DNA from: Aradus depressus
Taxonomy: Eukaryota > Arthropoda > Insecta > Hemiptera > Aradidae
NCBI GenBank assembly: GCA_963662175.1
Contig: OY759215.1
Coordinates: 45,153,213 to 45,217,212 of the forward strand
Reading direction: 5' to 3'
Length of the DNA: 64,000 nt
In this document: one piece after another, positions 1 to 10,930 of the stretch
Layout: each line of letters opens with the position of its first letter
How positions within the stretch are numbered: the stretch's first letter is position 1
Program-made: the position numbers and the translations under genes
The notes under the pieces: model-generated
Databases searched by the model: none
The model's input: the letters and a program-made list of their open reading frames with translations, nothing else
What the model was told of the DNA's origin: nothing

Positions 1-75
1 CATTTTTGGCAGAGATATTGTGAAACACTTTTAAAAAAAATAAAGAAAAACGTATGTTTAAAAAAATATATTATC
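1..75 (+). repeat. Direct repeat, copy 1 of 2
   Basis: The segment containing gcagagatattgtgaaacac followed by an A-rich run and a gtatgttt-like end recurs almost unchanged at 631-705. It lies next to hammerhead family A sequence here and next to foldback family D at the second copy, so it is probably flanking sequence of one repeat unit. Confidence 0.6.
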
Positions 76-100
76 TATTTCTCAAAATATATTTATAATA

Positions 101-140
101 TGGTAGTACTTTCGGTATTGCTACCATGTTCAGCCATGAG
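101..140 (-). ncRNA. Hammerhead-like motif, family A, one core mutation
   Basis: Read on the minus strand: stem I strand ATGG, then CTGAACA (core would be CTGANGA, so the G is lost), stem II GGTA-GCAA-TACC with a GNRA-type loop, GAAA, palindromic GTAC closed as A...T (AGTACT), cleavage-site A, and stem I partner CCAT. All helices pair; only one catalytic-core base is wrong. Probably an inactive relic of a self-cleaving RNA, but the best copy for reading the family A helices. Confidence 0.55.
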
Positions 141-149
141 TTTTTCTCT

Positions 150-630
150 CTGTTTCTAAATTAAAACATAGTACTGAAGCGTGGAATATAATAATTGAAA
201 CATGAAGCCGAGAAAATGCACTGAATTGCACTATATAGGGCATACTTGCATGTGACCCTGCACGTCATGCATTCTAATTGAAGTTCATTTACATACTGTT
301 AACGTAAATTCATCCTTTCAGAGTCTAGGACCTAACGATAGTCATCCTAGAGCAGTAGTCTAGAATACACAATTATTCAACGGTAACTCCAGTTTTCATT
401 ACTATGAATACTCGTAGTTCCTGTTTCCCTTTCAGTCAGCGGTGTACTTCTCCCAGTACGCGAGAGACATGACAATTCTTTGTAAAATAAACTTCCGGTG
501 AGAACTTTATCGTAAAATATATATAACCGGCAATATATAAGGACTCGAATTTCTAAATAAGTAATACACAGGTATCAGTCCAACAATATATGATTTTCAT
601 GTGTGTTAGTATGATGATACTTAACATTTT
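150..630. other. No recognisable feature
   Basis: AT-rich sequence without a credible exon. I see no match to the repeat families named elsewhere in the window. Confidence 0.5.
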
Positions 631-705
631 AACATTTTGCAGAGATATTGTGAAACACTTAATAAAAAATAAAGAAAAACATATGTTTTAAAATATGAAG
701 ATGGC
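631..705 (+). repeat. Direct repeat, copy 2 of 2
   Basis: Second copy of the segment at 1-75, beginning tttgcagagatattgtgaaa. It directly precedes the foldback element at 727-1037. Confidence 0.6.
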
Positions 706-783
706 TGATGTTGTGAGAAGTGATTATTTCACAGGTTGTTAAATAAAATGTAGTATGAATTCTCACAGAGTTTTATTAGAAGT

Positions 784-823
784 AGCTAGCCGGCTTTCGA
801 GGTTTCCCTCATCATCAGGCAGT
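784..823 (-). ncRNA. Hammerhead-like ribozyme motif, family D
   Basis: Minus strand: CTGATGA (818 down to 812), one unpaired T, stem II GAGG-GAAA-CCTC with a GNRA tetraloop, GAAA (798-795), GCCGGC, then TA. With the flanking A and T the stem III segment is the 8-base palindrome AGCCGGCT. Stem I is weak (2 bp, GC/GC). The core is complete; short stem I and III suggest activity, if any, as a dimer. Confidence 0.6.
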
Positions 824-941
824 CTACAAAAGAAACCATCATTAATATAATATAAACGTAACAAAGATAAATATATTAAATTGAAAAAAGTTAATATATT
901 TATATTTGTTGCCTTTTTATTAAGGATGGTTTCTTTTGTAG

Positions 942-983
942 ACTGCCTGATGATGAGGGAAACCTCGAAAGCCGGCTAGATAT
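942..983 (+). ncRNA. Hammerhead-like ribozyme motif, family D
   Basis: CTGATGA at 947-953, unpaired T at 954, stem II GAGG (955-958) with loop GAAA (959-962) and CCTC (963-966), core GAAA (967-970), GCCGGC (971-976), then T977 and cleavage-site A978. Stem I is only about 1 bp here, so this arm has decayed in stem I while its core is intact. Confidence 0.55.
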
Positions 984-1072
984 TTCTAATAAAAATCTGT
1001 GAGAAGTCATACTATATTTTATTTGACAACCTGTAAATGTTTTTAAAGAAAATTTATTTAAAGAGAATTTAC

Positions 1073-1208
1073 AAAATATATATATATAATATGGGCGTAC
1101 TTCCGGTATTGCTACCATCTTCAGCCACGCTTAACAAATATGTACAGTATTTGTTAAGTCGTGACTGAAGATAGTAGCAATACCGAAAGTACACCCATAT
1201 TACATATA
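1073..1208. mobile_element. Foldback element, family A, with two decayed hammerhead motifs
   Basis: Near-perfect inverted repeat around 1135. The minus arm (about 1093-1128) reads CTGAAGA, GGTA-GCAA-TACC, then GGAA where GAAA is expected. The plus arm (about 1158-1193) has CTGAAGA and GAAA but a stem II mismatch and ACACCC where ACTACC is expected. Both arms read outward, as in families C and D. Confidence 0.6.
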
Positions 1209-1289
1209 TTTAGTGAAATGGACAATATTTTTTGAAAAAAGTACGTTTTTCTTTATTATTTATGATTTTACATAAATTATAAAAAACAA

Positions 1290-1385
1290 AAATGTTAGTG
1301 AATCAGTAGTAATGTACTTCCCAAGCACGAATTAATCAAGTTAAGTATTCACTCTCCCTCTAAAACTAATTGACCGTTTGTGCTA
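1290..1385 (-). repeat. Dispersed repeat B, 3' part
   Basis: Carries the recurring signature of repeat B in reverse: gtacttcc..agcacgaattaat and ctctccctctaaaa..gaccgttt. The same block recurs at 14335, 15325, 18190, 20510, 32220 and elsewhere. Confidence 0.6.
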
Positions 1386-1627
1386 AATATCATAGGAGCC
1401 TATAACAGTCAGTTTGAGTCTTTGACTTTGAAATGAACAGTTAAGATTTGAGTCTTCTTCAATCTGTGTCCTGAAGGAGTGGCATGAAATTGAAATAAAT
1501 AACTTTCGAAACGTTGGCCAAATTCTAAATATACTTCCTTTAAACGACAGATCATTTATTTCCCTCAACATCTGTTACTGTGAACATCGATATATTCATT
1601 TTACAGGTAGGTAATATTTCATCAAGC

Positions 1628-1784
1628 CCGTTGCGATGTTACTCGTTAAAGACCCCCATCTTAAGTAAATAAATCTGGGTAGGCATCACTTAGAACTCCC
1701 ACAATCGGGCTCATGTCGATCAGAGCGACGGAAGAGCGCTCTGGTACTCGGCGATATGACCTCGTAGTTAAAGTCAGGGCACAC
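1628..1784 (+). mobile_element. SINE1, 5'-truncated and degenerate
   Basis: Matches the 3' half of SINE1, including tactcgttaaagaccccc, agaactcccac, tcgggctcatgtc and ggcgatatgacctcgtagtt. The tRNA-like head is missing. Confidence 0.7.
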
Positions 1785-1789
1785 AAAAA

Positions 1790-1935
1790 CTTTAATAACC
1801 GATGTTTTGTATGCATTTACACGAAATTTCATATGTATATTCAAATCCATAAGGACGAAACCTGAAAAATTTTCAGCAATTTCTCGGATGAAATGAGAAG
1901 AAACAAAGCAAGGGGGCGTAACTAAAAAAAAAGCA
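1790..1935 (-). repeat. Dispersed repeat B, internal fragment
   Basis: The block acacgaaatttcatatgtat..caaatccataagga is typical of repeat B. Degenerate and directly abutting the SINE1 fragment. Confidence 0.45.
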
Positions 1936-2023
1936 GGTGTACCACACTCACTTAAGTGCACGGTTGAAATCAAACTTCTTTTATTTTCATTAACTATGCA
2001 AATTAAATAAACAAATTAATAAA

Positions 2024-2026
<3 letters not shown>

Positions 2027-2101
<75 letters not shown>
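2027..2101. repeat. (AT)n microsatellite
   Basis: About 75 bases of uninterrupted AT dinucleotides. Confidence 0.95.
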
Positions 2102-2104
<3 letters not shown>

Positions 2105-3390
2105 GAAAGTGAAAAATGAATTAAATTAATTTTGAATAGAACATTTGTAATCAATAATTAAAATTTAATCAACACGTTCCGTTGAAGTTTTTAACTATTT
2201 TAACATTAACTCAGAATAAAACAACGTATTAAATCAATAATCAAACGTATTTTTTTTACGCATAAATCGTAATTTTTTTTACACAACAGCTGATGCACAG
2301 ACACCGACCTAAACTCGTTGTTGACGCATACGCTACTCATCCCCCTCTCCTTAGCGTTTCATGTTTGATTTTTTATGTTGAGGTAATTCCGATTCACTAG
2401 TCTCGCTGAAGAAGTTTCACTTCAAAAATTCTAATCTCACGAGGAATGTATGTATCGATATGAATTTTAGGATGAGGATTTCGAAGTTCCGGTGTCAAGT
2501 GCAAGAGACTACTGAAGAATCACCATTTTTATGTATGTCTTTTTCAAGAAAATGTGAAAACCAGACGGTACACTATTTACCAATTACATGATACGTACTT
2601 TGTACATAGACATACGAATTTGTTCACACAACTGCTTCGAATACCTCCCATTCTCAATACCATTGTGCAATCTATGCACAAATTATGCTCCGATTGTCCT
2701 CATTCTAGTGACGATTTTCCTGTTACTTCCTCACTTTCATCCTGTTTTTTGAAAGTATTTTCTCTAAGGGCGTAGTAAGAATGTTAATTCTTACTTGAAT
2801 ATTAATCATTTGTAAATTAGAGAGAAGTAAGCTTTTAGCTTTAAATCCTCGTCCTGGTGGGAATCAACGAGATAAAACTAAATCTGGCGGAATGTCACTT
2901 TCACAAGAGGCCGTCTTTGCTCTCTTGTTCTCCGGAGGCCTTGTCTTCTGTTTTGTCTCCGCGGTTGTCTTCATGACCAAGAGGAAAAATTTTTTTTTAT
3001 GTTTTTTTCATTCCTGTCCTGAATGTATGTGTATTTTCCGAGAAAGTGGAGTGTCGGCTTCGTTCAATAGCCATCGCGAATTCATCCCATATTTTTTTTT
3101 TTTTATCTCTTGAAAATAATAGTGCCGCCATAGTTACGTAAAGCTGTGTTGTAGAAGAATTACTCGAGCGAAACACCTCTACAAGTGTTTTTGATAGAAC
3201 GGAAAAATAAAAAAAATAAAATGTTTTTTAATGGCTGTAATATTAGTCAATGAAGATATTCCTCATTTTGTTAGCTATACAAAGGTGAATTTATGTAATC
3301 AGTCAGAAATTTCATGTTTTTCAAAACACTGATTCCAAAAATGAATAAAAAAATTAAATTGTTTGTATACGACTAAACTATGAATATAAT
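2105..3390. other. No recognisable gene
   Basis: AT-rich sequence with homopolymer T runs. The short open frames here have no protein-like composition. A faint repeat-B-like patch (atgtatgtatcgatatgaat) is near 2445. Confidence 0.5.
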
Positions 3391-3394
3391 AGAA

Positions 3395-3560
3395 TAATAA
3401 ATGTATCGACACGAAATTTAGTATGAGAATTTGGGTACCCTTATTAAGGTAACTATTGATTTTTAGCCCAAACGGTCGATTGATTTAGAAGGGAGAGAAA
3501 AAATGTAATTGATGAATTCATTCTGGAAAATTTCATTACCGTTGATTCACAGACGACTTT
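3395..3560 (+). repeat. Dispersed repeat B, 3' part
   Basis: Contains tgtatcgacacgaaatttag, the cggtcgattgattt block, gaagggagagaaaa and gattcacagacgac, in the normal repeat B order. Confidence 0.65.
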
Positions 3561-3599
3561 TCAAATCCTTCACAATGACCTACAGATTCCCTTTGTAAG

Positions 3600-3842
3600 G
3601 GTTGTAATTAAATACAGCTAAAGAAAATTCCATTCTAAAATATGGTCAAAAGTTGAGAAAAGTTGAATTTAAAAGGGAGAAATGTGATGGCAAAAAACGT
3701 GTTTTTCTCGAAAAAAACTTTAAAAAATCATAACTCGGCAACGGATTGAGATAGAAAGGTGCGGTTGGCTGCATTCTACTCCATTTTCGGTCTAGTTTCA
3801 TCCAATTTTTTTAAAAAGTTACGAGGGAATCACCCTGTATAT
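3600..3842 (+). repeat. Possible DNA-transposon end (caccctgtata)
   Basis: The block running through cataactcggcaacggattg ends with gggaatcaccctgtata. Ends of the type CACCCTGTATA are common on insect DNA transposons and their non-autonomous derivatives (general knowledge). I do not see the partner end. Confidence 0.3.
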
Positions 3843-4059
3843 AGTAGTAAATTGAAAATTAAAAAAAAAAAAAAAAAAAAAAAAGTATGTATTCGTAGGT
3901 AAATCATTGGCAATGTTCTTCCCCAGCTCGAATTATCTCCCCACACTTGGAACTTCTCAAACCTGATAAAATTTCGTATTGATAAATTAATAAAAAAATA
4001 GTTGGCTGGAATGTCAATGAATATATTCTTTATTTTGTTTAGCTTCAAATTCAAAGATT

Positions 4060-4335
4060 ATTTAGTTCCTCAGATATACGAAGTGTAGGGGAAGTTATGT
4101 AATCAGTAAATTCAATGCTGACCCTCTGAATCCAAAAATTAATAAAAAGTATGTATATATATATGTGTGTGTGTGTGACCTATGAACATAATGCTCACAC
4201 GATAACATCCAATGGAATGAACGTATCAGCACGAAATTTAGAATGATGATTCAGATGCCTCTATGTAAGTCAACAGTCCATTTTAGCCCAACAGTCGATT
4301 GGATTCAGAGGAAGAGCGAAAACTTCATACAATCT
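4060..4335 (+). repeat. Dispersed repeat B
   Basis: Begins with the characteristic atatacgaagtgtagggga and runs through cacgaaatttagaatgatga and the cagtcgattgg block. Faces the minus-strand copy that starts at about 4340. Confidence 0.65.
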
Positions 4336-4339
4336 GTAT

Positions 4340-5025
4340 GTATTTGTAGGTGAATCATTGACAAATTGGCTGAGAATCCATGGGTGTGTCACTCAGCGAC
4401 TGCTCAAACCTCATATACAATTCCGTATCGAAACATTCATAACATTCGCAGTTATTGGGGTTTTTTAGTTGCTCGTTTTTTTTTTTTTTTAATTCCTTAG
4501 AATTTGGACTGATCCCTCAAGTCGAAGGAAAGTCATTACCTAAGTCTGTGATCAGCTGTTAATTGTCCCGCTCTGGGCGGGAGAGATCATGTCACGTGTC
4601 CCTGGGCCCACGTGACCATCACATTAGCTGGATCAGTGAAGAATCAGGACAGCCGACAAACAGGTACTTGTCCTCATATGAAAATTTCTGATTGCACCAA
4701 CACCTAAACTGTGACCTCCAAACCCTCAATGAACCCCTCTCAGAGTATATATTATATTATTTACTACATTTGTGTTATGTCTCCCTCATAATCCCCCCTT
4801 TCCTTCGGCCGATTTGGCTGAAAATCAATCTTTGTCATCCTTAGAGGTTTCTTAATTCACATATCCAATTTCGTGTGGATTCATTCATTCTTTCGAGAGT
4901 TATCTTGTACACATTTTTGGAATCAGGAGGTCGGAAAAAATTAAATTGCTTTGAAAACTCCGCAACAAATTTTGAACCGATTGCATAACTTCCTCTATAC
5001 TTCATATAGCTGGAAAAGTAAAATA
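4340..5025 (-). repeat. Dispersed repeat B, interrupted
   Basis: Repeat B blocks at 4340-4530 and 4780-5025 (ending cttcatatagctggaaaagt) flank about 250 bp of different, more GC-rich sequence (4540-4720). With 4060-4335 it forms a head-to-head arrangement. Confidence 0.55.
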
Positions 5026-5059
5026 TATATGATGTGCCCACATCAGCCATGATTTATAG

Positions 5060-5400
5060 CAACCCTGTTTTTACAGATCATTTTTTTTCCATCTTCTCAA
5101 AATAATTTCATTCTGGCGTAACTGGGTACCTACCTATATGAAAGTCACTCTCAGAATTTCGCTTTACAATGAAAGAAGAAGCCCGCTGAGAGAATGGTAT
5201 GTAAAAAGTTGATTGCTATAAGAATATGTTATGGTCTCATCACATATCTTTTTATTTTTTTTTAAAATACTTTTTGTTAAAAAAAAACTTTCAATAATAA
5301 AAACATAATTCAAAACTCGTTGTTATTCTTTATTTTTTAAATATAAATTGGAAATTTAAAGTTGATAGCTACAATCGTTTTGTGTTAGAACCCTCGCTTA
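5060..5400 (+). repeat. Fragment of composite repeat J/H
   Basis: Shares cattctggcgtaactgggta, gctttacaatgaaagaagaa and the ataagaatatgttatggtct block with the H part seen at 35764, 40910 and 53692. The remainder is AT-rich and unassigned. Confidence 0.45.
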
Positions 5401-5404
5401 AGTT

Positions 5405-5747
5405 TATTTTAAGTTAGGTTTTATGACTTATGCCCGGGCTTTAACTACGAGGTCATATCGCCTATTACCAGAGCGCTCTTTCGTCACTCTGGTGGACATG
5501 AGCCCGACTCTACTGTGGGAGTCCTAAATTTTACCTACCCTAAATTTTTATTCATCTAGGGTAGGGGTCTTTGACGAGTACCTGACTTCGTACAGGCTTG
5601 GGACCATCGCTTAACGTCCCATCCGAAGGACGGCGTAAGTTTATTTTACCTTCCAGATAAAATAAACTAAGGGCCTTCGCCGGGTTTCGAACCCACGATC
5701 TTGACTTCAGGAGGCATGCACGCATACCACTGAGCTACCGGCGCCCT
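5405..5747 (-). mobile_element. SINE1, near full length
   Basis: On the minus strand: ggcgccggtagctcagtggt (Pol III A-box region), a B-box-like gggttcgaaaccc, then the body (ggcccttagtttattttatc, ggacgttaagcgatggtccc, tagagtcgggctcatgtcca) and the 3' tail gcccgggcataagtcataaa. The first 75 bases fold like a tRNA, so this is a tRNA-derived SINE and not a tRNA gene. It lies beside the repeat I copy at 5750. Confidence 0.9.
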
Positions 5748-5749
5748 CT

Positions 5750-6080
5750 GGTTCTATTATATATTTACCTTTGCATTCATTCATATGTGACGAAATATAT
5801 ATTACACGATAATGCTGTCGAAATTGTACTACACTTTCTTCGATGATCACAACTTTAAAAGTACCTATCACATAAAAGTACGACATAAAAAGTCAAATGC
5901 AGTCCAAATATATCACATACTTACTTATTCCATGAACGAAGAAATGCTCAAAAACAGCTGATATCACAAATAAAGGAGTGTGTGCGCTGCGCGCTCAACC
6001 GTCCGACACACACACACACTTACACATGCACATGTGTACACATCAAAAAAATAACTGATTTTCGGGTTCAAATTGAATTT
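5750..6080 (+). repeat. Repeat I, copy without the SINE
   Basis: Shares aaaaagtcaaatgcagtc, ccatgaac and aacagctgatatcacaaata with 39465-40170. At the point where the other copy has a SINE1 flanked by acatgaacata, this one reads straight through (ccatgaacgaagaaatgctc). It is a related unoccupied site. It also has a short CA-rich run near 6005. Confidence 0.7.
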
Positions 6081-6175
6081 TGCCAAAATTTATTATAATA
6101 TTTTGAATGTAAAAAAAAATAAATGCATTGGATTGTATAGACCATTATGTTCGACTGTTAGTTCTAATATACAAC

Positions 6176-6238
6176 GGCCGCAGGTAACTCAAATATAGCG
6201 TGCTTGCCTACTTAGCTCAAGGTGACTGTATCGAAAAC
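6176..6238 (+). mobile_element. SINE1, 5' head fragment
   Basis: Degenerate tRNA-like head: ccgcaggtaactcaaatata, gcgtgcttgcctacttagct, caaggt. The rest of the SINE is absent. Confidence 0.55.
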
Positions 6239-6239
6239 C

Positions 6240-7055
6240 TATGATGCTACTCTATAGATCCCAGTGTTCAGCCCCGGGCTTGCTGCGGCGTCATCCCATG
6301 GGACACCTTCCAGCAGAGATGTTTTGCTCGTATTGCTTCCTTCAAATTCCCGAACAGAACGCGTGCTTTGATGGCTATAATCTTCCATTTCCTGTGATAT
6401 TATATATAAGAATACCAAAGGCACCCTGATCAAAAATCTGTAGGATTATCTCTACAGATTTCAGTTGCGTCTAGGGATTAAGATAATACCAATAATAATA
6501 ACATAGGAAGGCAAGAGATGTGAAGGTCATTCAATCTTTTCATAATTAGTCAGGTGTCTCTCTGACTGAAAAACTTGATTACCTTTTTAAATTAGATGTT
6601 TCAGCCGAATATATATCTGGAATTGTTTGATTAAGAATGTTTAGCATTTATTTACCTTTTAAGAGTAATTTTGAATGTCCACTTTTTGACTTTAAAGCTT
6701 TTTAAGTCCTCTGTTAATGTGTTTCTTTTTGTTACAGGTAATTTCTTCAATAGAACTCAAGGAAGCTTTTTTGCAACACCAAAACTTATGGGGTTCTGTA
6801 AGGAGGTATGCGTTTTTATTTTTTCACTTGTCCATTTGCCTATCTTTAACTTCACATAATTATAATATTCAGATCCGTTAAACAATAACTTGGTAATAGG
6901 ATACCTCATAAAAGTGTATACATCAAGAAACTTTAAGAATTAGATAAATAATAGTTATTAAATCTTAGAGTTAAAAAAAGGAATACATAAATAGAAAATA
7001 AATGAGCGTAAAATAATAATACAAATACAGTTTTAAATAATGATTTCAATTATAT
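6240..7055. other. Low-repeat stretch
   Basis: I recognise none of the repeat families here. It contains the possible exon at 6738-6805; otherwise AT-rich non-coding sequence. Confidence 0.4.
6738..6805 (+). other. Possible small internal exon (hypothesis)
   Basis: A 68-bp segment sits between a good acceptor (gtttctttttgttacag, ending 6737) and a good donor (GGAG|gtatgc at 6806). Two frames are open; one reads VISSIELKEAFLQHQNLWGS, the other NFFNRTQGSFFATPKLMGFC. I do not recognise either peptide. It could be an upstream exon of the + strand zinc-finger gene, an exon of another gene, or chance. Splice-like signals occur by chance in AT-rich DNA, so confidence is low. Confidence 0.2.
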
Positions 7056-7059
7056 TTAA

Positions 7060-7375
7060 GTTATAGCTTAACTTCCAGGTCATATCACTGCCAGTGCGTT
7101 CTCTTGTTGCTCTGGTGGACGCGAACCCAACTCAACTATGTGAGTTCAAAATTTTGTCTACCCCAAATTTTTATTCACCTAGGTTAGGGGTCTTTCACGA
7201 TTACCTGAGACAAGACAGGCTCGAGACCATCGCTTAACGTCCCATCAAAACGACGGCGTGCTTAAGTTTATTTTACCTCCCAGATAAAATAAACTAAAGG
7301 CCTCGGTCGGGTTTCGAACCCACGTTCTTTAGCTCAGCAAGCAAGCACGCATACCACTGAGCTACCGGGGCTCTC
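7060..7375 (-). mobile_element. SINE1, diverged, near full length
   Basis: Minus strand copy with a recognisable head (agccccggtagctcagtggt), B-box region gggttcgaaacccgacc, body and 3' end, with more substitutions than the copies at 15553 or 25626. Confidence 0.85.
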
Positions 7376-7904
7376 TTTTTATATTTATATATCTCTTTAA
7401 AATAAACATTAAATGAAGAGCTCTGTGTAAAATTCCCCTGTCTTGTAATTCCATTGAGGCCCTGAGGCGTAAACTTCATTGTAGATCCGCCACTGAATCT
7501 CTAAGCGATTTGAGTGAAAAAGATCGAATTAAAAGCCTAAATACATTGCGAAAACCTAAATTTGATTTGGAAATTTGAATAACAGACACATATATATGCT
7601 GAACAAAGAATCGTGAAGAAAAAATACACGTTTTCTCGCCTCTCTCCAATTTATATAAACGTTTTGATGTATTGTTTGTTGAACAAATTGGTCTTCATAA
7701 CCAGTTAATCTTGTTCGACCGACCTCCTAATATGATACGTATCGTAAAGAAGGTGTGACAAAATTTATGCCGTTTTTTATTCCTGCATATTTTTAAAAAG
7801 AAATTCAGGGTGAAGAATTACAAGAGAACAAAATCGCTTCGGAAACAGGCAAGCCCAAAAGTTAATAACGCAATTTAGTCGCCCTTGTTTGAATCTAATT
7901 TTAG

Positions 7905-8430
7905 TTTTCCAGCTATATGAAGTACACTGGAATTTATGTATTCGATTGGAAATTTCATGTTTTCCAATCCCGTATTCTAAAAATTAAAATTTCAGTTGGT
8001 ATGTTTGTGACAACGATAACTCATGATGAAATTAAAACATTGATACGAAAGTGTATATGTGTATCTAGAATCCGTCAAGGACAACACTCATCGAGTTTCA
8101 GCCGAATCGGCTCAAAGAGGGAATTAGGGGATATTAGCACAAAAACTCGAATAACTGCCGTTGTATCGACATGAAATTATATATTTAAATTCAATAAATC
8201 ATGAGAACGACACCAATTAATTTTCATCGAAATCGGCCTCAAAATAAAGAGGAAATCAGAGAAGATTTCAACTCAAACACGCTAATAACTGCCGATATAA
8301 TGAATGTATCGAGTATTCAGAAGTCAACATTGACGGCCATTGATGTCAGAGAGGGAGCAAAAAGTTAGATGAATAATTCTTGATGAGAAGTACATTGCCG
8401 GTGAATCATTGATTTTTTCTAGATATAGTT
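7905..8430 (+). repeat. Dispersed repeat B, long copy
   Basis: Starts ccagctatatgaagtacact and proceeds through the fully ordered repeat: a pair of related blocks around taactgccg..tatcgacatgaaatt, cagccgaatcggctca, and aagtacattgccggtgaatc. Useful for defining the family because it is one of the longest copies. Confidence 0.65.
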
Positions 8431-9320
8431 AACGTAGAACTACAAGAAAACAGGCAAGCTCAAATGTTAATAACGCAGTTTCTCTTGTCATGTCTCCTGT
8501 TGTTCTTGTTTGAAACTGATTTTTTCCAGCTTCCCTCATATATGCAAATTTTAGAATACATTCTAAATACTCCCCGCCTCTCCATCTCCCTTCCCCCTTA
8601 AAAAAAAATTGACCAATGGGATTAGAAACAAACAGAATGTCTGGTTTCGTTCAACTACAATTCAGCCAATTAAAATTGGCACTGGCTTAACTGATTTCAT
8701 ACTTTTTTATGTATTTTTTTTCAGTCCTGTCCCAAAAGACAGCTCATGGTTAATTCATATATATATATTTTTTTTGGCTTGTATATTTTATTTATTTATA
8801 TATTTTGCCCTCACTTCTCTTACATAGCCTCTTCCTGTCGCCATTAAGCTGAACACCAAGTTACAAGAACGTTCTTCAACGGTTTGCTTGTTTTTGCACC
8901 GTTTTTCTCAATGGATACTGTTCCGGGATATTATTTGCTGTTCTGACTGACTTCTGGTATGAAAAAAGAAGAAGGCTGTGTTATTTATTTTTTTCTATCG
9001 TAGCCCTTTATACGCTTACAATATCTGTCACATAACGCTACAAATGTGATTTCATAACTTAAATAACACAACAAAAAAAAAAGACATTTCTTTCTGGAAC
9101 AGTACGCACGCGTGCCAAGTACACTTTATTTTTTTTTTCTAGAACTCAATTAATGATGAGATATCTGAAGTCGCTGACAACTAGAAAGTAAATACCGCAC
9201 CTTGAGCATAAACCGAATCTTTCTTTTAAGGAGAGTAAGTTTTTCTGAAAATTTAATTTTTTGGCGATTTCTGAAATCTGTGTTTTAACTGCTCCACAGA
9301 TTGCAAAATAAAAACTTAGT
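8431..9320. other. No recognisable feature
   Basis: AT-rich with T runs. No exon or named repeat family seen. Confidence 0.5.
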
Positions 9321-9324
9321 TTGA

Positions 9325-9415
9325 CCTCTCCTCACGGTTGCTCTTATCATCAGGCTGTCTACAAAACACCCATCTGTGTGTGAACAAAACACAAATCTAG
9401 TAAAACGTTACAGAA
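9325..9415 (-). repeat. Relic of foldback family D
   Basis: The minus strand has agacagcctgatgataagag, i.e. CTGATGA followed by a damaged stem II; the GAAA core is gone. Flanked by the family D words tttgacctctcctcac and gtctacaaaa. Confidence 0.5.
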
Positions 9416-9509
9416 ATTAATTTATTTTATGACCATTTTTCATTTCAGCGCATTAATGTTATGTATTTATTGTATCCCTTAGAATTTTTATACCTTTTTT
9501 CCTCTCTAG

Positions 9510-9757
9510 ATATACGAAGTGTAGGGAAAGTTATACAATTGGTCAGAAATTTGAGGTATTACCGGAATTTCGTGTTTTTCAATTCCTGATTCCTCAATGA
9601 AGAAAAAAAATATATATCAACACGAAATTCCATATGTATATACAGAAACCCATAAGGACTTTTATGTTTAAAAATATTTTATCAGAGAGCCTTATGATGA
9701 GGGCATTTTTGAAAGTTCACGTAAAGTGAGTTAAAGCCCGGGCATGAGTCATAATAA
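9510..9757 (+). repeat. Repeat B fragment followed by a SINE1 3' tail
   Basis: 9510-9720 begins atatacgaagtgtagggaaa and shows repeat B blocks. 9731-9757 (agttaaagcccgggcatgag) is only the last 27 bases of SINE1. Confidence 0.6.
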
Positions 9758-9759
9758 AT

Positions 9760-10595
9760 AACAACACATTTATATTTAAATATTTTATATATTCTGTTAT
9801 ATATAGTATTATATATAAATACTATACCGGCGAACTCATTCCATTTTTTGATGGGAATATATAGGAATTTAAGAAACTTAACGTATGCAAGAATTCATGC
9901 ATCAATTTAAGTTGCGTCTACGCATTTTGCAATGTCAAATTCAGTTTACCTATGCAAGTTTCGCAATGAAACTTTTAGTTATCGAAATGATTGACGAATA
10001 TGATTTTTCAAAGGGGGTTATTTCACCACTTCTTGCGATGTAGTCGTAACAGTTCTCCTATTAGGTGGTGAACTAAAAATCTTCCCTAATTCGATTATTA
10101 GTAATTTTTGAATGGTACCTCTGCAAGAGCGAAATTGGTAGTGGGTGAGAGGTCTGGAAGTTGGTGTAAAGTAGCCGCTCTCTCTTATCCTTTCCTCTTC
10201 TTCGCCTGATTAGGCCTGATCAAGAATCAATAAGTGACTTACATATACCATTTCCTCCCGATATATATTCAATCCGTAATAACTTTGGAGTAGCCCATCT
10301 GGCTCAAAATAAGTTGGCGTATTTTCTAAGATCTTTTGATTATATGCAAATTTCTCGACGGAAATAAAGTAAATCTTAAACGTCAAAATCTCGATGTAAC
10401 GGCAAGCGTTACTGTCATGTAAAACTAAATTTACTCATTAACATATTTTGTGACGTAGGTCTCTTTATAGGTCTTGACAGTGGGCTCAATGAGCCGCCGC
10501 TCTGTCTCTAAGTAGGCGGTTCCCACACTACAATAATAATAATAATAATATTTATATTATGGAAGACAATTAAAACGATGGAAACATCCTTAGTG
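9760..10595. other. No recognisable feature
   Basis: Mixed AT-rich sequence with a short ATA-type microsatellite near 10535. No exon signal that I trust. Confidence 0.5.
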
Positions 10596-10597
10596 AC

Positions 10598-10670
10598 AGA
10601 GCTCTCTGGTAGTAGGCGATATGACCTCGTAGTTAAAACCCGGGCATGAGTCGTAAAACCTAACCTAATA
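10598..10670 (+). mobile_element. SINE1, 3' tail fragment
   Basis: ctctggtagtaggcgatatg through acccgggcatgagtcgtaaa and the cctaacctaa tail. Faces an inverted SINE1 fragment 40 bp downstream. Confidence 0.75.
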
Positions 10671-10710
10671 TTAAATATTTATATATTAGTACATCAACGC
10701 GCAACGCGGC

Positions 10711-10780
10711 TTTAACTACGAGATCATATCGCCTACTACCAGTTATAACGAGTACCTGAAGTCGGGCATACTCGGGACGA
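10711..10780 (-). mobile_element. SINE1, internal fragment
   Basis: ggctttaactacgagatcat and cgcctactaccag are SINE1 3' sequence in reverse, fused to the taacgagtacctga block that normally lies about 100 bp away. Internally deleted. Confidence 0.65.
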
Positions 10781-10789
10781 GTGTTGGAT

Positions 10790-10930
10790 TCGTGAGCCTA
10801 GGAACCTAAGCATCCAATGTTTTATCCCTTCCCTGAAAACGCTGAGCTTCCTCCTTACCTTGTTATCTACTCGTACCTGGTAATCTAAAGACACCAAGTC
10901 ATATATGAAGCACCTAATCTCCCAGTTTCC
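10790..10930 (-). mobile_element. Non-LTR retrotransposon 3' end relic
   Basis: Resembles, in order, 45720-45850: cctaggaacctaagca, a ttgttacct-like block, a block ending ctaaagacaccaagtc and tatgaagcacctaatctccc. At the second site the sequence follows a retrotransposon RNase H relic, so this looks like a 3' UTR of that family. Confidence 0.45.

Larger units (their letters stand above)
727..1037. mobile_element. Foldback element, family D, with two hammerhead motifs
   Basis: The two ends are inverted copies: cacaggttgttaaataaaat near 730 matches the reverse complement of the end near 1030. Each arm carries the text of a hammerhead-like motif reading outward (784-823 minus, 942-983 plus). 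The centre is AT-rich. A second full foldback of this family is at 37489-37827 and relics lie at 9325-9415 and 22845-22925. No coding capacity, so a non-autonomous element. Confidence 0.7.
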
